Assembly (NCBI GenBank): GCA_029266295.1
Contig: JAQSXD010000256.1
Location: 1 to 5,834, forward strand
Direction of reading: 5' to 3'
Length of the DNA stretch: 5,834 nt
Source of the DNA: Bacillota bacterium
GTDB lineage: Bacteria; Bacillota; Clostridia; Peptostreptococcales; Anaerovoracaceae
This document shows positions 1-5,507 of the stretch, one piece after another. The notes beneath the pieces were generated by a model. The model had not been told where the DNA came from. It saw nothing but the letters and a program-made list of their open reading frames with translations, and ran no database searches. Made by a program: the position numbers and the translations under genes. The first letter of the stretch is position 1, and the number at the start of each line of letters is the position of its first letter.

Positions 1-95
1 TCAACAATTTCAAGGTTTTCGCGATTTTCAAGATGCTTCATAATTTCAACTTTAAGACAATATGCCGCCTCATCGCAGCCAATCGCTATTCTCAT
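1..95 (-). CDS. rpiB: RpiB/LacA/LacB-family sugar-phosphate isomerase, N-terminal part only
   Basis: This is the first 31 codons of a gene that runs off the left edge. The visible protein begins MRIAIGCDEAAYCLKVEIMK and continues KHLENRENLEIV. That matches the first beta strand and helix of the RpiB/LacAB family, which interconverts aldose and ketose phosphates such as ribulose 5-phosphate and ribose 5-phosphate in the cytoplasm. Family members usually start with G-[CS]-D-H-[AV]-G; here the motif is G6-C7-D8-E9-A10-A11, so the usual His is Glu. I associate this variant with RpiB relatives acting on other substrates, such as the EryI/DerI D-erythrulose-4-phosphate isomerases, but that is inference. 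The start is fixed by an AGGAGG site at 104-109, 8 bp upstream. This site overlaps the TAG stop of the preceding SIS gene, implying translational coupling. The catalytic Cys region lies outside the window. Family assignment is fairly sure; substrate is not. Confidence 0.85.
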   Translation of the reverse strand, partial: MRIAIGCDEAAYCLKVEIMKHLENRENLEIV

Positions 96-107
96 ATCCA
101 ATTCCTC

Positions 108-671
108 CTATTCAACATTTCTGTGTCTTTCGGACATCTTCTCAAAACTCTGCGCTGCGTCTTCATCAACGAGCATCATGATTACCATATCAAAGAGAAT
201 CAAAAGACACTGTTCAAAGAGATTGCCCATGGGCTGAAAGGAAGGTACCACCGCATCTGTACCGCGGTAAACCGCCGCCGGAAGAAACAGTACTTGATCC
301 GCCAGATTTTTTGCCGTTCTTCCGCTTGGGGAACCTGTAACGACACAGATCTTTCCTCCCGCCTCCTTCGCCCGTTCACAGATATAATGAATATGACCGA
401 TCTGACCGTCCCCCAGTGTTGCAATCAAAACATCTCCGGGCCCGATTGCCGGTGTCGTATCATCCCAGATCCAATGGATTTCCTTACCCATATGCATCAG
501 ACGCATGGCAAAGGCTCTCGTTGCCATACCCTCACGGCCGACGCCAATTAGGAAAATTCGATTTGACTCCCTTACGGTATCCATAAAATCACGTATATTT
601 TTTTGATCTATTTTCTGAAAAACCTGCTCATATTCCGAAAGAATCTTCCGGTACATCTCATCAAAATTCAT
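108..671 (-). CDS. SIS-domain sugar-phosphate isomerase, HxlB (6-phospho-3-hexuloisomerase)-like
   Basis: The protein has 187 residues, almost the same length as Bacillus subtilis HxlB, and aligns with it end to end from memory. Shared stretches include the nucleotide-fold-like loop GVGREG (43-48), FAMRLMHMG (54-62) and QPMGNLFEQ (146-154), which contains the conserved Glu153. His183 lies near the C-terminus, as in the relatives. HxlB converts D-arabino-3-hexulose 6-phosphate to fructose 6-phosphate in the ribulose monophosphate pathway. No HxlA (hexulose phosphate synthase) is present here, so a different substrate is likely. The SIS phosphate-binding loop, S-G-S-G-E-T in HxlB, reads L86-G-D-G-Q-I91, losing both Ser and the Thr. 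The start is supported by a GGAG at 680-683, 8 bp upstream, and by N-terminal length matching HxlB. It lies 101 bp after the TIM-barrel gene and 12 bp before the RpiB-like gene. The fold is confident; the reaction is unknown. Confidence 0.85.
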   Translation of the reverse strand: MNFDEMYRKILSEYEQVFQKIDQKNIRDFMDTVRESNRIFLIGVGREGMATRAFAMRLMHMGKEIHWIWDDTTPAIGPGDVLIATLGDGQIGHIHYICERAKEAGGKICVVTGSPSGRTAKNLADQVLFLPAAVYRGTDAVVPSFQPMGNLFEQCLLILFDMVIMMLVDEDAAQSFEKMSERHRNVE

Positions 672-730
672 CTTTGCTGCTCCATCCCTTACCTTCCTGC
701 ATTGCCTCCAGATCCAGCCTGCGGCGTGAT

Positions 731-762
731 AAAAAAGCTCTTAACTGGCGGAAATGTAAGGC
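731..762 (-). terminator. weak terminator-like hairpin between the TIM-barrel and SIS genes
   Basis: On the minus strand the sequence GC-CTTA (762-757) can pair with TAAG-(A)-GC (743-737), leaving a single bulged A and a 13-nt loop, and a run of six T (736-731) follows directly. The stem is short (6 bp). At most it is a partial, intra-operon terminator or an mRNA processing point. It lies 11 bp after the stop of the TIM-barrel gene. It could be chance. Confidence 0.3.
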
Positions 763-772
763 ATTATTCGTT

Positions 773-1660
773 TCAGAGTACCAGTTCTTTGTGAAGATGA
801 TCCATGGTCTTTTTCATTCCTTCATAGACATCGTCGTCAAATGCTTCAAAAGCTGGCACCACTTCAAGATATTGAACGATATCCGAAAGGCCGGCGTCTT
901 CCGTGACTTTTTTGATCAGCTGCGGTGTAATCATTCCCTCTTTTGTAAAATCCCAGTGTCGGTCAAGCAGCCCGTCCGTTTGTTGAAGATGGATTGATCC
1001 GATATACGGCCCGCATTCCTTCAGCCAAAGGCCCATGTCTGCCGATTCGCCCAGAAGGGGCGAAAACAGAGCGTGACCCCAGTCAACAAGGAGCTTGAAG
1101 GGAATGGCGCTGCCTGTAAGATCCTTCATCATCTGAACAGACGCTTCCGGGCTATGGGGAAATTCCGTAATCAGCGGAGTCGCTTCAATGTGGATCTCTT
1201 TCAGCCCTTTCCCCCGCCCATATTCGGCAATTCGAAATAAATATTCCAACATGGTCTCATATCGCTCTTCGCGCATTTTGGGATCTCGTGAATGATCATA
1301 AGTCATACCACCCACAGGAGTTCCCATCACATCAGCGCCCATTTCTACGGTGAGGTCAATCGCTCTTTGAAAAAATTGAAGGGAGATTTCTCTCTGAAGC
1401 TCCGAGGGTGCCAGCAGTTGGGCGTAGGTGTAAGCGGCGATTCCTCCGAAGGTTGCATCCAGCAGCAGCCCCTCTGCCTCAAACGCTCTGCGGTACTCAC
1501 CTGCCAGAGCGTTCCTCTGCATAACCGGCCACCATGGATCGATCAGATCCCATGTAAATTGGATGTGTTCGACTTTAAAATCATTTCTGCACATCGCCGC
1601 CAGCTGATACGGGTCCAGCCAACGCTTTGTGGCAAAGGAAAGATTCAAACCTAATTTCAT
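773..1660 (-). CDS. sugar phosphate isomerase/epimerase, xylose-isomerase-like TIM barrel (EryC-like)
   Basis: The protein has 295 residues from the ATG at 1660, chosen because an AAAGGAGGT site (1668-1676) sits 7 bp upstream. An upstream start at 1690 would include this site in the coding region. It belongs to the AP-endonuclease-2/xylose-isomerase-like TIM-barrel superfamily of metal-dependent ketose epimerases and isomerases. Likely metal and catalytic residues are visible: Glu159 (HIEATP), Asp193 and His196 (LVDWGHA), His224 (SIHLQQTDG), Asp233/His235 (LDRHWDF) and Glu266 (YLEVVP). The N-terminus (NLSFATKRW, then TWDLIDPWWP) resembles, by recollection, the subfamily that includes EryC. 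EryC is the D-erythrulose-1-phosphate 3-epimerase of erythritol catabolism. The gene follows the permease by 74 bp and precedes two further isomerases, so it is probably catabolic. The fold is confident; the tetrulose-phosphate substrate is a moderate-confidence inference, and other ketose epimerase activities are possible. Confidence 0.85.
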   Translation of the reverse strand: MKLGLNLSFATKRWLDPYQLAAMCRNDFKVEHIQFTWDLIDPWWPVMQRNALAGEYRRAFEAEGLLLDATFGGIAAYTYAQLLAPSELQREISLQFFQRAIDLTVEMGADVMGTPVGGMTYDHSRDPKMREERYETMLEYLFRIAEYGRGKGLKEIHIEATPLITEFPHSPEASVQMMKDLTGSAIPFKLLVDWGHALFSPLLGESADMGLWLKECGPYIGSIHLQQTDGLLDRHWDFTKEGMITPQLIKKVTEDAGLSDIVQYLEVVPAFEAFDDDVYEGMKKTMDHLHKELVL

Positions 1661-1667
1661 GAATAAA

Positions 1668-1676
1668 ACCTCCTTT
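1668..1676 (-). promoter_or_regulatory. ribosome binding site fixing the TIM-barrel gene start
   Basis: Minus-strand AAAGGAGGT lies 7 bp before the ATG at 1660. It decides in favour of this start over the in-frame ATG at 1690. Confidence 0.85.
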
Positions 1677-1714
1677 TCATGGTGATGCAATTGACGATTG
1701 AATTATCATACGTC

Positions 1715-1733
1715 TGGAATGCCGCGGATTCCA
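1715..1733. repeat. inverted repeat TGGAAT-N7-ATTCCA between permease and TIM-barrel genes
   Basis: On the plus strand TGGAAT (1715-1720) and ATTCCA (1728-1733) are perfect inverted 6-bp arms around GCCGCGG, so the whole 19 bp is nearly palindromic. It starts 1 bp after the permease stop. The same 6-mers, in opposite order, form the inverted repeat over the operon promoter at 5374-5391. It could be a second operator, an mRNA 3'-end hairpin without a T tract, or coincidence. Confidence 0.4.
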
Positions 1734-1734
1734 T

Positions 1735-2739
1735 TTATTTGGACAGCTTGATCTTTCTCTGCTTGCGTTCCTGAAGAATTACAGAAAGGGAACTGAAGGA
1801 AATCGCGATGACAACAACGAATCCGCTGACCGCAGACTGCCAATAGACATTGACGCCGAACAGAATGATCATATTCTGGATCACACTGATGATGGCAGCT
1901 CCGATCAAAGCCCCTGCAGGATTTCCGATCCCGCCGGTCAGCGCGACGCCGCCGATCACGGACGCAGCAATAGAATTCATGGGCCAGTTTTCACCAATAG
2001 CAGATTGAGCCGAACCAAGCCTTGCCACATACAAAATACCGGCAAGTGCTGAGATCATCCCCACGATGGAGTAGATTAAAATTCGGATTCGGTCCACCTT
2101 TATTCCTAAAACTCTGGCAGCATCTCTGTTGTTTCCAATGGCGTAAATATATCGTCCGGTTTTCGTCTTTTTTACAAAGAACAAAACAAGAACCAATACA
2201 ATAAGGGTAAAAATAAACGGAATGGGTAAAGGTCCCAAATTTCCTTTTCCAAAGATATGTATCTCAGACGGAATTCCGGTGATGGCTTTTCCCTTTGTTA
2301 ATACGAGATTGACGCCTCCGTATACCCCTGCCATACCGATGGTTGCGACCATGGCGTTCAGCCTTAGCTTTGATATGATCAGGCCGTTGAGACTTCCCAG
2401 AACCAGCCCGAGAAACAGAGCCGCCAGCAGTGAAAGATAGGAATTCCACCCCCAGTGCATCATCATGATGCCGGATAGAATGCCGCAAAGAGAAGCGATT
2501 TTTCCTACCGACAGATCCAGTTCTCCGATGATGAGCAGAAGGGACTGACCAATACCGATCATTCCGATGAATGCAAGGTCTCTGATCAATGATTGCAAAT
2601 TATAGATGTCTAAAAAATAGGGGGAAAAAATACTGGCCATCAGGATCATCAGTGCCAGCACAGCCCCGATTGCAGTCATCGTGCTCTTTTTTAACGTACT
2701 GACTACAGAATGAACAGGGTTTGGCAATCTTTCATACAT
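1735..2739 (-). CDS. RbsC-type sugar ABC transporter permease
   Basis: The protein has 334 residues, typical for the BPD_transp_2 permeases (RbsC, MglC, XylH) of CUT2 importers. It forms the membrane channel and probably works as a homodimer, because only one permease is encoded. It shows a series of hydrophobic helices from about residue 20 to 320. Family landmarks are GELDLSVG (72-79; RbsC has GGIDLSVG), the cytoplasmic coupling region TGRYIYAIGNNRDAARVLGI (194-213) and NSIAASVIGGVALTGGIGNP (255-274). The C-terminus is basic (QERKQRKIKLSK), consistent with a cytoplasmic end. The start at 2739 is chosen for its AAAGGAG site 8 bp upstream. A TTG at 2763 is also in frame and would overlap the ATPase stop, but the ribosome binding site would then lie inside the gene. 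It follows the ATPase by 20 bp, so the two are co-transcribed. Confidence 0.93.
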   Translation of the reverse strand: MYERLPNPVHSVVSTLKKSTMTAIGAVLALMILMASIFSPYFLDIYNLQSLIRDLAFIGMIGIGQSLLLIIGELDLSVGKIASLCGILSGIMMMHWGWNSYLSLLAALFLGLVLGSLNGLIISKLRLNAMVATIGMAGVYGGVNLVLTKGKAITGIPSEIHIFGKGNLGPLPIPFIFTLIVLVLVLFFVKKTKTGRYIYAIGNNRDAARVLGIKVDRIRILIYSIVGMISALAGILYVARLGSAQSAIGENWPMNSIAASVIGGVALTGGIGNPAGALIGAAIISVIQNMIILFGVNVYWQSAVSGFVVVIAISFSSLSVILQERKQRKIKLSK

Positions 2740-2747
2740 AATCTCGA

Positions 2748-2754
2748 CTCCTTT
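2748..2754 (-). promoter_or_regulatory. ribosome binding site fixing the permease start
   Basis: Minus-strand AAAGGAG lies 8 bp before the ATG at 2739, in the 20-bp gap after the ATPase stop. It favours ATG 2739 over TTG 2763. Confidence 0.8.
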
Positions 2755-2759
2755 TTTTC

Positions 2760-4238
2760 TCAATTTATACCGATAACCGCACTCAAAATGCGTTCTTTTT
2801 CCGCATCAGAACCAAATTCACCGACTTTTTTTCCATTGTACAAAACAACGATTCGATTGGAGCACTTTCTGATTTCCTCCATCTCAGATGAGATCAGAAT
2901 AATTCCCATCCCGTTTTCCTCTGCCAGTGTTTTCATCATTCGATATATTTCTGCTTTTGTTCCAACGTCAATTCCCTTTGTGGGTTCATCAAAGATTAAT
3001 ACCTTCGGGCTGCATCCCATAGATCTGCCTATAATTACCTTTTGCTGGTTGCCTCCGCTCAGAAACTTGATTTTCTTTTCCATATCCGACGTCTTGACGT
3101 CATAGTCCCTGATGACCTGCTGCGCCAGATCGATTTCTTTATTCTTTGAGATGCCGACGGTGCTTCTGAGATCATCCAAATTGGAGACGCTGATATTTTC
3201 CCTGACGCTGAGCATCGGCAGAATTCCCTGAGATTTTCTTTCCTCCGGCAAATAAATCAAGCCATTTCTGACAGAGTAATTCGTATCCCCCTGTTTTATC
3301 GGCGTTCCATTTAGTTTCACCGCCCCCGAATAGATGGGAAGATAACCGAAAACAGCTTGCATCAGTTCACTGCGCCCAGCCCCCACCAGCCCTGAAAATC
3401 CAAGAATTTCACCGCTCCGCAATTGAAAGCTCACATCTGCAAACTTCTCTCCGGTCAGGTGTTCCACCTCCAGCAAAACTTCGTCCGCCACTTTCTCAGA
3501 GTAAAAAACCTGCGACTGGTCCAAGGAACGTCCCGTCATCTGCGTGATAACCCAGGGAGCATCCACTTCATGGATATCGGAATACGCTACCTTTTCTCCG
3601 TTACGAAAAACTGTCAGTACATCACCAATGAGAAAAATCTCTTCCAGCTTGTGGGAGATAAATACGATGGCCTTATTTTCCTGCCTGATCTGCTCAATCA
3701 CTTCAAACAAAACCTGTGCATCCTTTGTGGTAAGGCTGGTGGTAGGCTCATCCAGCAGCAGCACCTCATATTCCTGATGGACCGTTGCTCTTGCGATTTG
3801 CAGCAGCTGTTTCTCCGATACTGAGATTTCTTTTACCAGCGTGCCCGGGTCTGCATGAATATGAAAGCGTTCCAGAAGCGGAATTGCGCGTTTCTCCAGT
3901 TCCAACCGATTGACAAGCCCCTTTAAACCGGATCTCTCATAGGGAAGAAACAGATTATCTGCAACTGTCATATACTCGAAGAGATCAATCTCCTGGGGTA
4001 CATAGGCAATCTTATCGAACAATTTCTTGTTCTTCATCGCATCTTCCCCATGAATTCGGATGCTTCCCGCTTCCGGCTCATAAACACCGGTAAGGCATTT
4101 GATCAATGTGCTCTTTCCCGCGCCGTTCTCTCCGATGACACAGTGAATTTCGCCAAGTTCAAAGGAAATATCTACAGAATCCAAGGCGACGACTCCCGGA
4201 AACACTTTCGTGATATTACATGCCTCAAGTACTTTCAT
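2760..4238 (-). CDS. sugar ABC transporter ATP-binding protein, two-cassette RbsA/MglA type
   Basis: The protein has 492 residues, the normal length for RbsA-like ATPases that carry two fused nucleotide-binding domains and power CUT2 sugar importers at the inner face of the membrane. NBD1 has Walker A GENGAGKST (36-44), Q-loop Gln82, signature region ISVSEKQ (138-144), Walker B VLLLDEPT (159-166) and switch His196. NBD2 has the degenerate Walker A GLVGAGRSE (283-291, with Arg replacing the Lys, usual for this family), PEERKSQGI (331-339), signature LSGGNQQK (393-400), Walker B VLIFDEPT (413-420) and ISSEMEE (449-455). All the family's expected motifs are present, so it should be active. The start at 4238 is set by AAGGAG 8 bp upstream. 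A longer reading from 4337 would run back through the lipoprotein stop and intergenic hairpin. The permease follows after 20 bp. The transported sugar cannot be told from this subunit. Confidence 0.95.
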   Translation of the reverse strand: MKVLEACNITKVFPGVVALDSVDISFELGEIHCVIGENGAGKSTLIKCLTGVYEPEAGSIRIHGEDAMKNKKLFDKIAYVPQEIDLFEYMTVADNLFLPYERSGLKGLVNRLELEKRAIPLLERFHIHADPGTLVKEISVSEKQLLQIARATVHQEYEVLLLDEPTTSLTTKDAQVLFEVIEQIRQENKAIVFISHKLEEIFLIGDVLTVFRNGEKVAYSDIHEVDAPWVITQMTGRSLDQSQVFYSEKVADEVLLEVEHLTGEKFADVSFQLRSGEILGFSGLVGAGRSELMQAVFGYLPIYSGAVKLNGTPIKQGDTNYSVRNGLIYLPEERKSQGILPMLSVRENISVSNLDDLRSTVGISKNKEIDLAQQVIRDYDVKTSDMEKKIKFLSGGNQQKVIIGRSMGCSPKVLIFDEPTKGIDVGTKAEIYRMMKTLAEENGMGIILISSEMEEIRKCSNRIVVLYNGKKVGEFGSDAEKERILSAVIGIN

Positions 4239-4246
4239 CTGATATG

Positions 4247-4252
4247 CTCCTT
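4247..4252 (-). promoter_or_regulatory. ribosome binding site fixing the ATPase start
   Basis: Minus-strand AAGGAG lies 8 bp before the ATG at 4238. It rules out the upstream in-frame ATG at 4337, which would overlap the solute-binding protein gene. Confidence 0.8.
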
Positions 4253-4262
4253 TTATTCTGGT

Positions 4263-4297
4263 AAAAGGGGCTGGCTCGTTATCTTCAGCCAAGCCCC
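4263..4297 (-). terminator. hairpin with short T tract after the solute-binding protein gene
   Basis: On the minus strand GGGGCT-T-GGCT pairs with AGCC-AGCCCC (10 bp with one bulged T, 10-nt loop), followed by TTTT. It starts 18 bp after the lipoprotein stop and 25 bp before the ATPase start. Structures at this place in solute-binding-protein-first operons are known to stop part of transcription or protect the upstream mRNA. This gives more binding protein than ATPase and permease. The T tract is only four long, so I expect partial read-through. Confidence 0.7.
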
Positions 4298-4315
4298 CTG
4301 CATTTGTTTCTATAA

Positions 4316-5305
4316 TTATTTCACCATTTCGATCCATTCGTCGATATTGGAAGAGTCGATATAAGCAATGCCCGTATCAACAACCTTAGGAATATCGATA
4401 CCGATGGACTTCTGCCACATCATCAGAACAGCCATGGATCCCTGCATCTGCGGAATCGTGGAAGATGTTGCTGTGATGGTGCCGCTCTTTACATATTGAA
4501 GGATTTCGATCAGATTATCCATGGAAACCACTGTTACCTGACCTTTTTTACCCGCTTCTTCCACTGCTGCCGCAATTCCCGTCGCGCAGGCGTCACAGTT
4601 CAGATATCCTTTCAGATCCGGGTTGGCTGCCAATACCGCAGCGGCCTGGGACTGAGCTTCTTCTACGCTGTCATTGTCGATTCCGCCGTCAACGACTACA
4701 ATGTCAGGATATTTGGCAAGTGCATCCAAATGGGCCTGATACCGCTGCGCATGATTGGGCGCTGTTGGAACACCCTGCATAACGGCGACCTTACCCTTAA
4801 ATCCAATCAGCTCCGCCAATTTATCTGCTGCAACGGTTGCCTGTTCTGCGAAATCATTGCCTACACTGGTCAGCCCGCTGCCTTCAGGCGCCGGAGCATC
4901 GAACAGCACCACCGGAATTCCTTGCTTCTGGATTTCTTCGATAACAGCTTTGTTGCCTTCATAATCCAGCGGGTCCAGCGCAATTCCATCGGGTTTCGTT
5001 GCCGCAGCCTGCTCCAGTACAGTATTCTGCTCTGCTACATCAGCGGTCTGTGGTGCGCGGTAATCAATTTTCACCTCTACTCCGAGCTGCTCCGACAGAG
5101 CTTTCGCCTGCAGCTGCGCACCCTTATTGACCTCGTCAAACCAAGGATGTACCACTTTCGGAACGATAACAAACGTTAAGTTCTTCTTCGCAACAGAACC
5201 TGCGTCACCCGCATCACTGGATGATGGTTCTGACTTGGTGCAGCCTGCAAAGCTCCCGATGACCAGGGCAGCCGCAAGCACTGCAGATAAAATTTTCCTT
5301 CTCAT
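4316..5305 (-). CDS. sugar-binding lipoprotein of an ABC transporter (RbsB-like, Peripla_BP_4)
   Basis: The protein has 329 residues from the ATG at 5305. It starts with a basic N-terminus, a hydrophobic stretch and a lipobox-like FAGC with lipidated Cys22. A Ser/Asp/Gly-rich linker (about 24-38) then leads into a two-lobed periplasmic-binding fold (about 42-329). It would capture a sugar or polyol outside the membrane and pass it to the permease. RbsB-like landmarks are VVHPWFDEVNKG (51-62), AATKPDGIALDPLD (101-114), PVVLFDAPAP (131-140), QRYQ (187-190), NCDAC (236-240), SMDN (261-264) and Gln286. At the RbsB Asp-Arg ligand pair only Asp136 is kept, followed by Ala137. This suggests the ligand is not ribose. 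It is the first gene of the operon, 47 bp after the predicted -10 box. The longer in-frame start at 5380 lies upstream of the -10 and is rejected. Family is sure; ligand unknown. Confidence 0.94.
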   Translation of the reverse strand: MRRKILSAVLAAALVIGSFAGCTKSEPSSSDAGDAGSVAKKNLTFVIVPKVVHPWFDEVNKGAQLQAKALSEQLGVEVKIDYRAPQTADVAEQNTVLEQAAATKPDGIALDPLDYEGNKAVIEEIQKQGIPVVLFDAPAPEGSGLTSVGNDFAEQATVAADKLAELIGFKGKVAVMQGVPTAPNHAQRYQAHLDALAKYPDIVVVDGGIDNDSVEEAQSQAAAVLAANPDLKGYLNCDACATGIAAAVEEAGKKGQVTVVSMDNLIEILQYVKSGTITATSSTIPQMQGSMAVLMMWQKSIGIDIPKVVDTGIAYIDSSNIDEWIEMVK

Positions 5306-5312
5306 TGTTTTT

Positions 5313-5321
5313 CCTCCTCCT
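5313..5321 (-). promoter_or_regulatory. ribosome binding site fixing the lipoprotein start
   Basis: Minus-strand AGGAGGAGG lies 7 bp before the ATG at 5305, the strongest site in the window. The start it selects places a signal peptide at the extreme N-terminus. Confidence 0.9.
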
Positions 5322-5351
5322 AGAATTTCTTTCTTCTTTGAAAGTAATTTC

Positions 5352-5380
5352 ATTATATCTGTGGGCATCATCGATTCCAA
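5352..5380 (-). promoter_or_regulatory. predicted sigma-A-type promoter of the sugar operon
   Basis: On the minus strand the -35 box TTGGAA (5380-5375; four of six consensus bases) is followed by a 17-bp spacer and a perfect -10 box TATAAT (5357-5352). Transcription would start near 5345, giving a leader of about 40 nt before the lipoprotein ATG. The promoter lies downstream of the terminator of the preceding gene, as expected for an independent operon. Confidence 0.75.
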
Positions 5381-5391
5381 TGCGGTGGAAT
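5374..5391. promoter_or_regulatory. inverted repeat over the -35 box, candidate operator
   Basis: ATTCCA (5374-5379) and TGGAAT (5386-5391) are perfect 6-bp inverted arms with a 6-bp centre. The -35 box TTGGAA lies within one arm. A dimeric repressor bound here would block RNA polymerase. No regulator gene is visible in the window, so the binding protein is unknown. With the adjoining CG one side reads TTGGAATCG, like half a CcpA cre site, but the other half does not match. Confidence 0.5.
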
Positions 5392-5421
5392 TTAGAATAG
5401 GTGTGGGGATTTTTATTTTGA

Positions 5422-5445
5422 GGCATCTTTTTTTGAGAAAATGCC
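5422..5445. repeat. short inverted repeat GGCAT-N14-ATGCC upstream of the promoter
   Basis: Five-bp perfect arms (5422-5426 and 5441-5445) flank an A/T-rich centre, about 40 bp upstream of the -35 box. It has no T tract in the minus direction and so is not a terminator. It could be an activator site or chance; the A-rich tract could act as an UP-like element. Confidence 0.25.
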
Positions 5446-5449
5446 ATAT

Positions 5450-5497
5450 AAAAAACTAGCCGTACAGAAGCTTGAAGTAAATCATTCCCTGTACGGC
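5450..5497 (-). terminator. intrinsic terminator of the degenerate ABC-ATPase gene
   Basis: On the minus strand GCCGTACAG (5497-5489) and CTGTACGGC (5467-5459) form a perfect 9-bp stem with a 21-nt loop. TAG and then six T (5455-5450) follow. The structure begins 10 bp after the stop codon at 5508-5510. It separates the upstream gene from the sugar operon. Confidence 0.9.
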
Positions 5498-5507
5498 AGT
5501 GACCGTA

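Noticed and set aside
672..772. A small gene in the 101-bp gap between TIM-barrel and SIS genes
   Set aside because: The only ATG with a nearby GGAG opens a 13-codon frame that runs into the SIS start region out of frame; nothing supports translation.
4239..4337. Longer ATPase reading from ATG 4337
   Set aside because: It would translate through the lipoprotein stop and the intergenic hairpin. The true start has AAGGAG at 8 bp and the family's normal N-terminus.
4496..5179. Long plus-strand open frame opposite the lipoprotein gene (and similar plus-strand frames at 33-551, 2710-3105 and 3423-3824)
   Set aside because: All lie antisense to genes with clear family motifs, their translations resemble no known family, and none has a convincing ribosome binding site.
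5306..5380. In-frame upstream ATG at 5380 extending the lipoprotein gene by 25 codons
   Set aside because: This start would lie upstream of the predicted -10 box, lacks a good ribosome binding site and would bury the signal peptide. AGGAGGAGG before 5305 fixes the shorter start.
5365..5381. CcpA cre site overlapping the promoter (TTGGAATCG...)
   Set aside because: Only the first half resembles the cre consensus; the second half lacks the required CA-type match.
5306..5507. Riboswitch or RNA gene in the intergenic region
   Set aside because: The predicted leader is only about 40 nt and shows no complex fold. The only strong structure is the terminator of the upstream gene.
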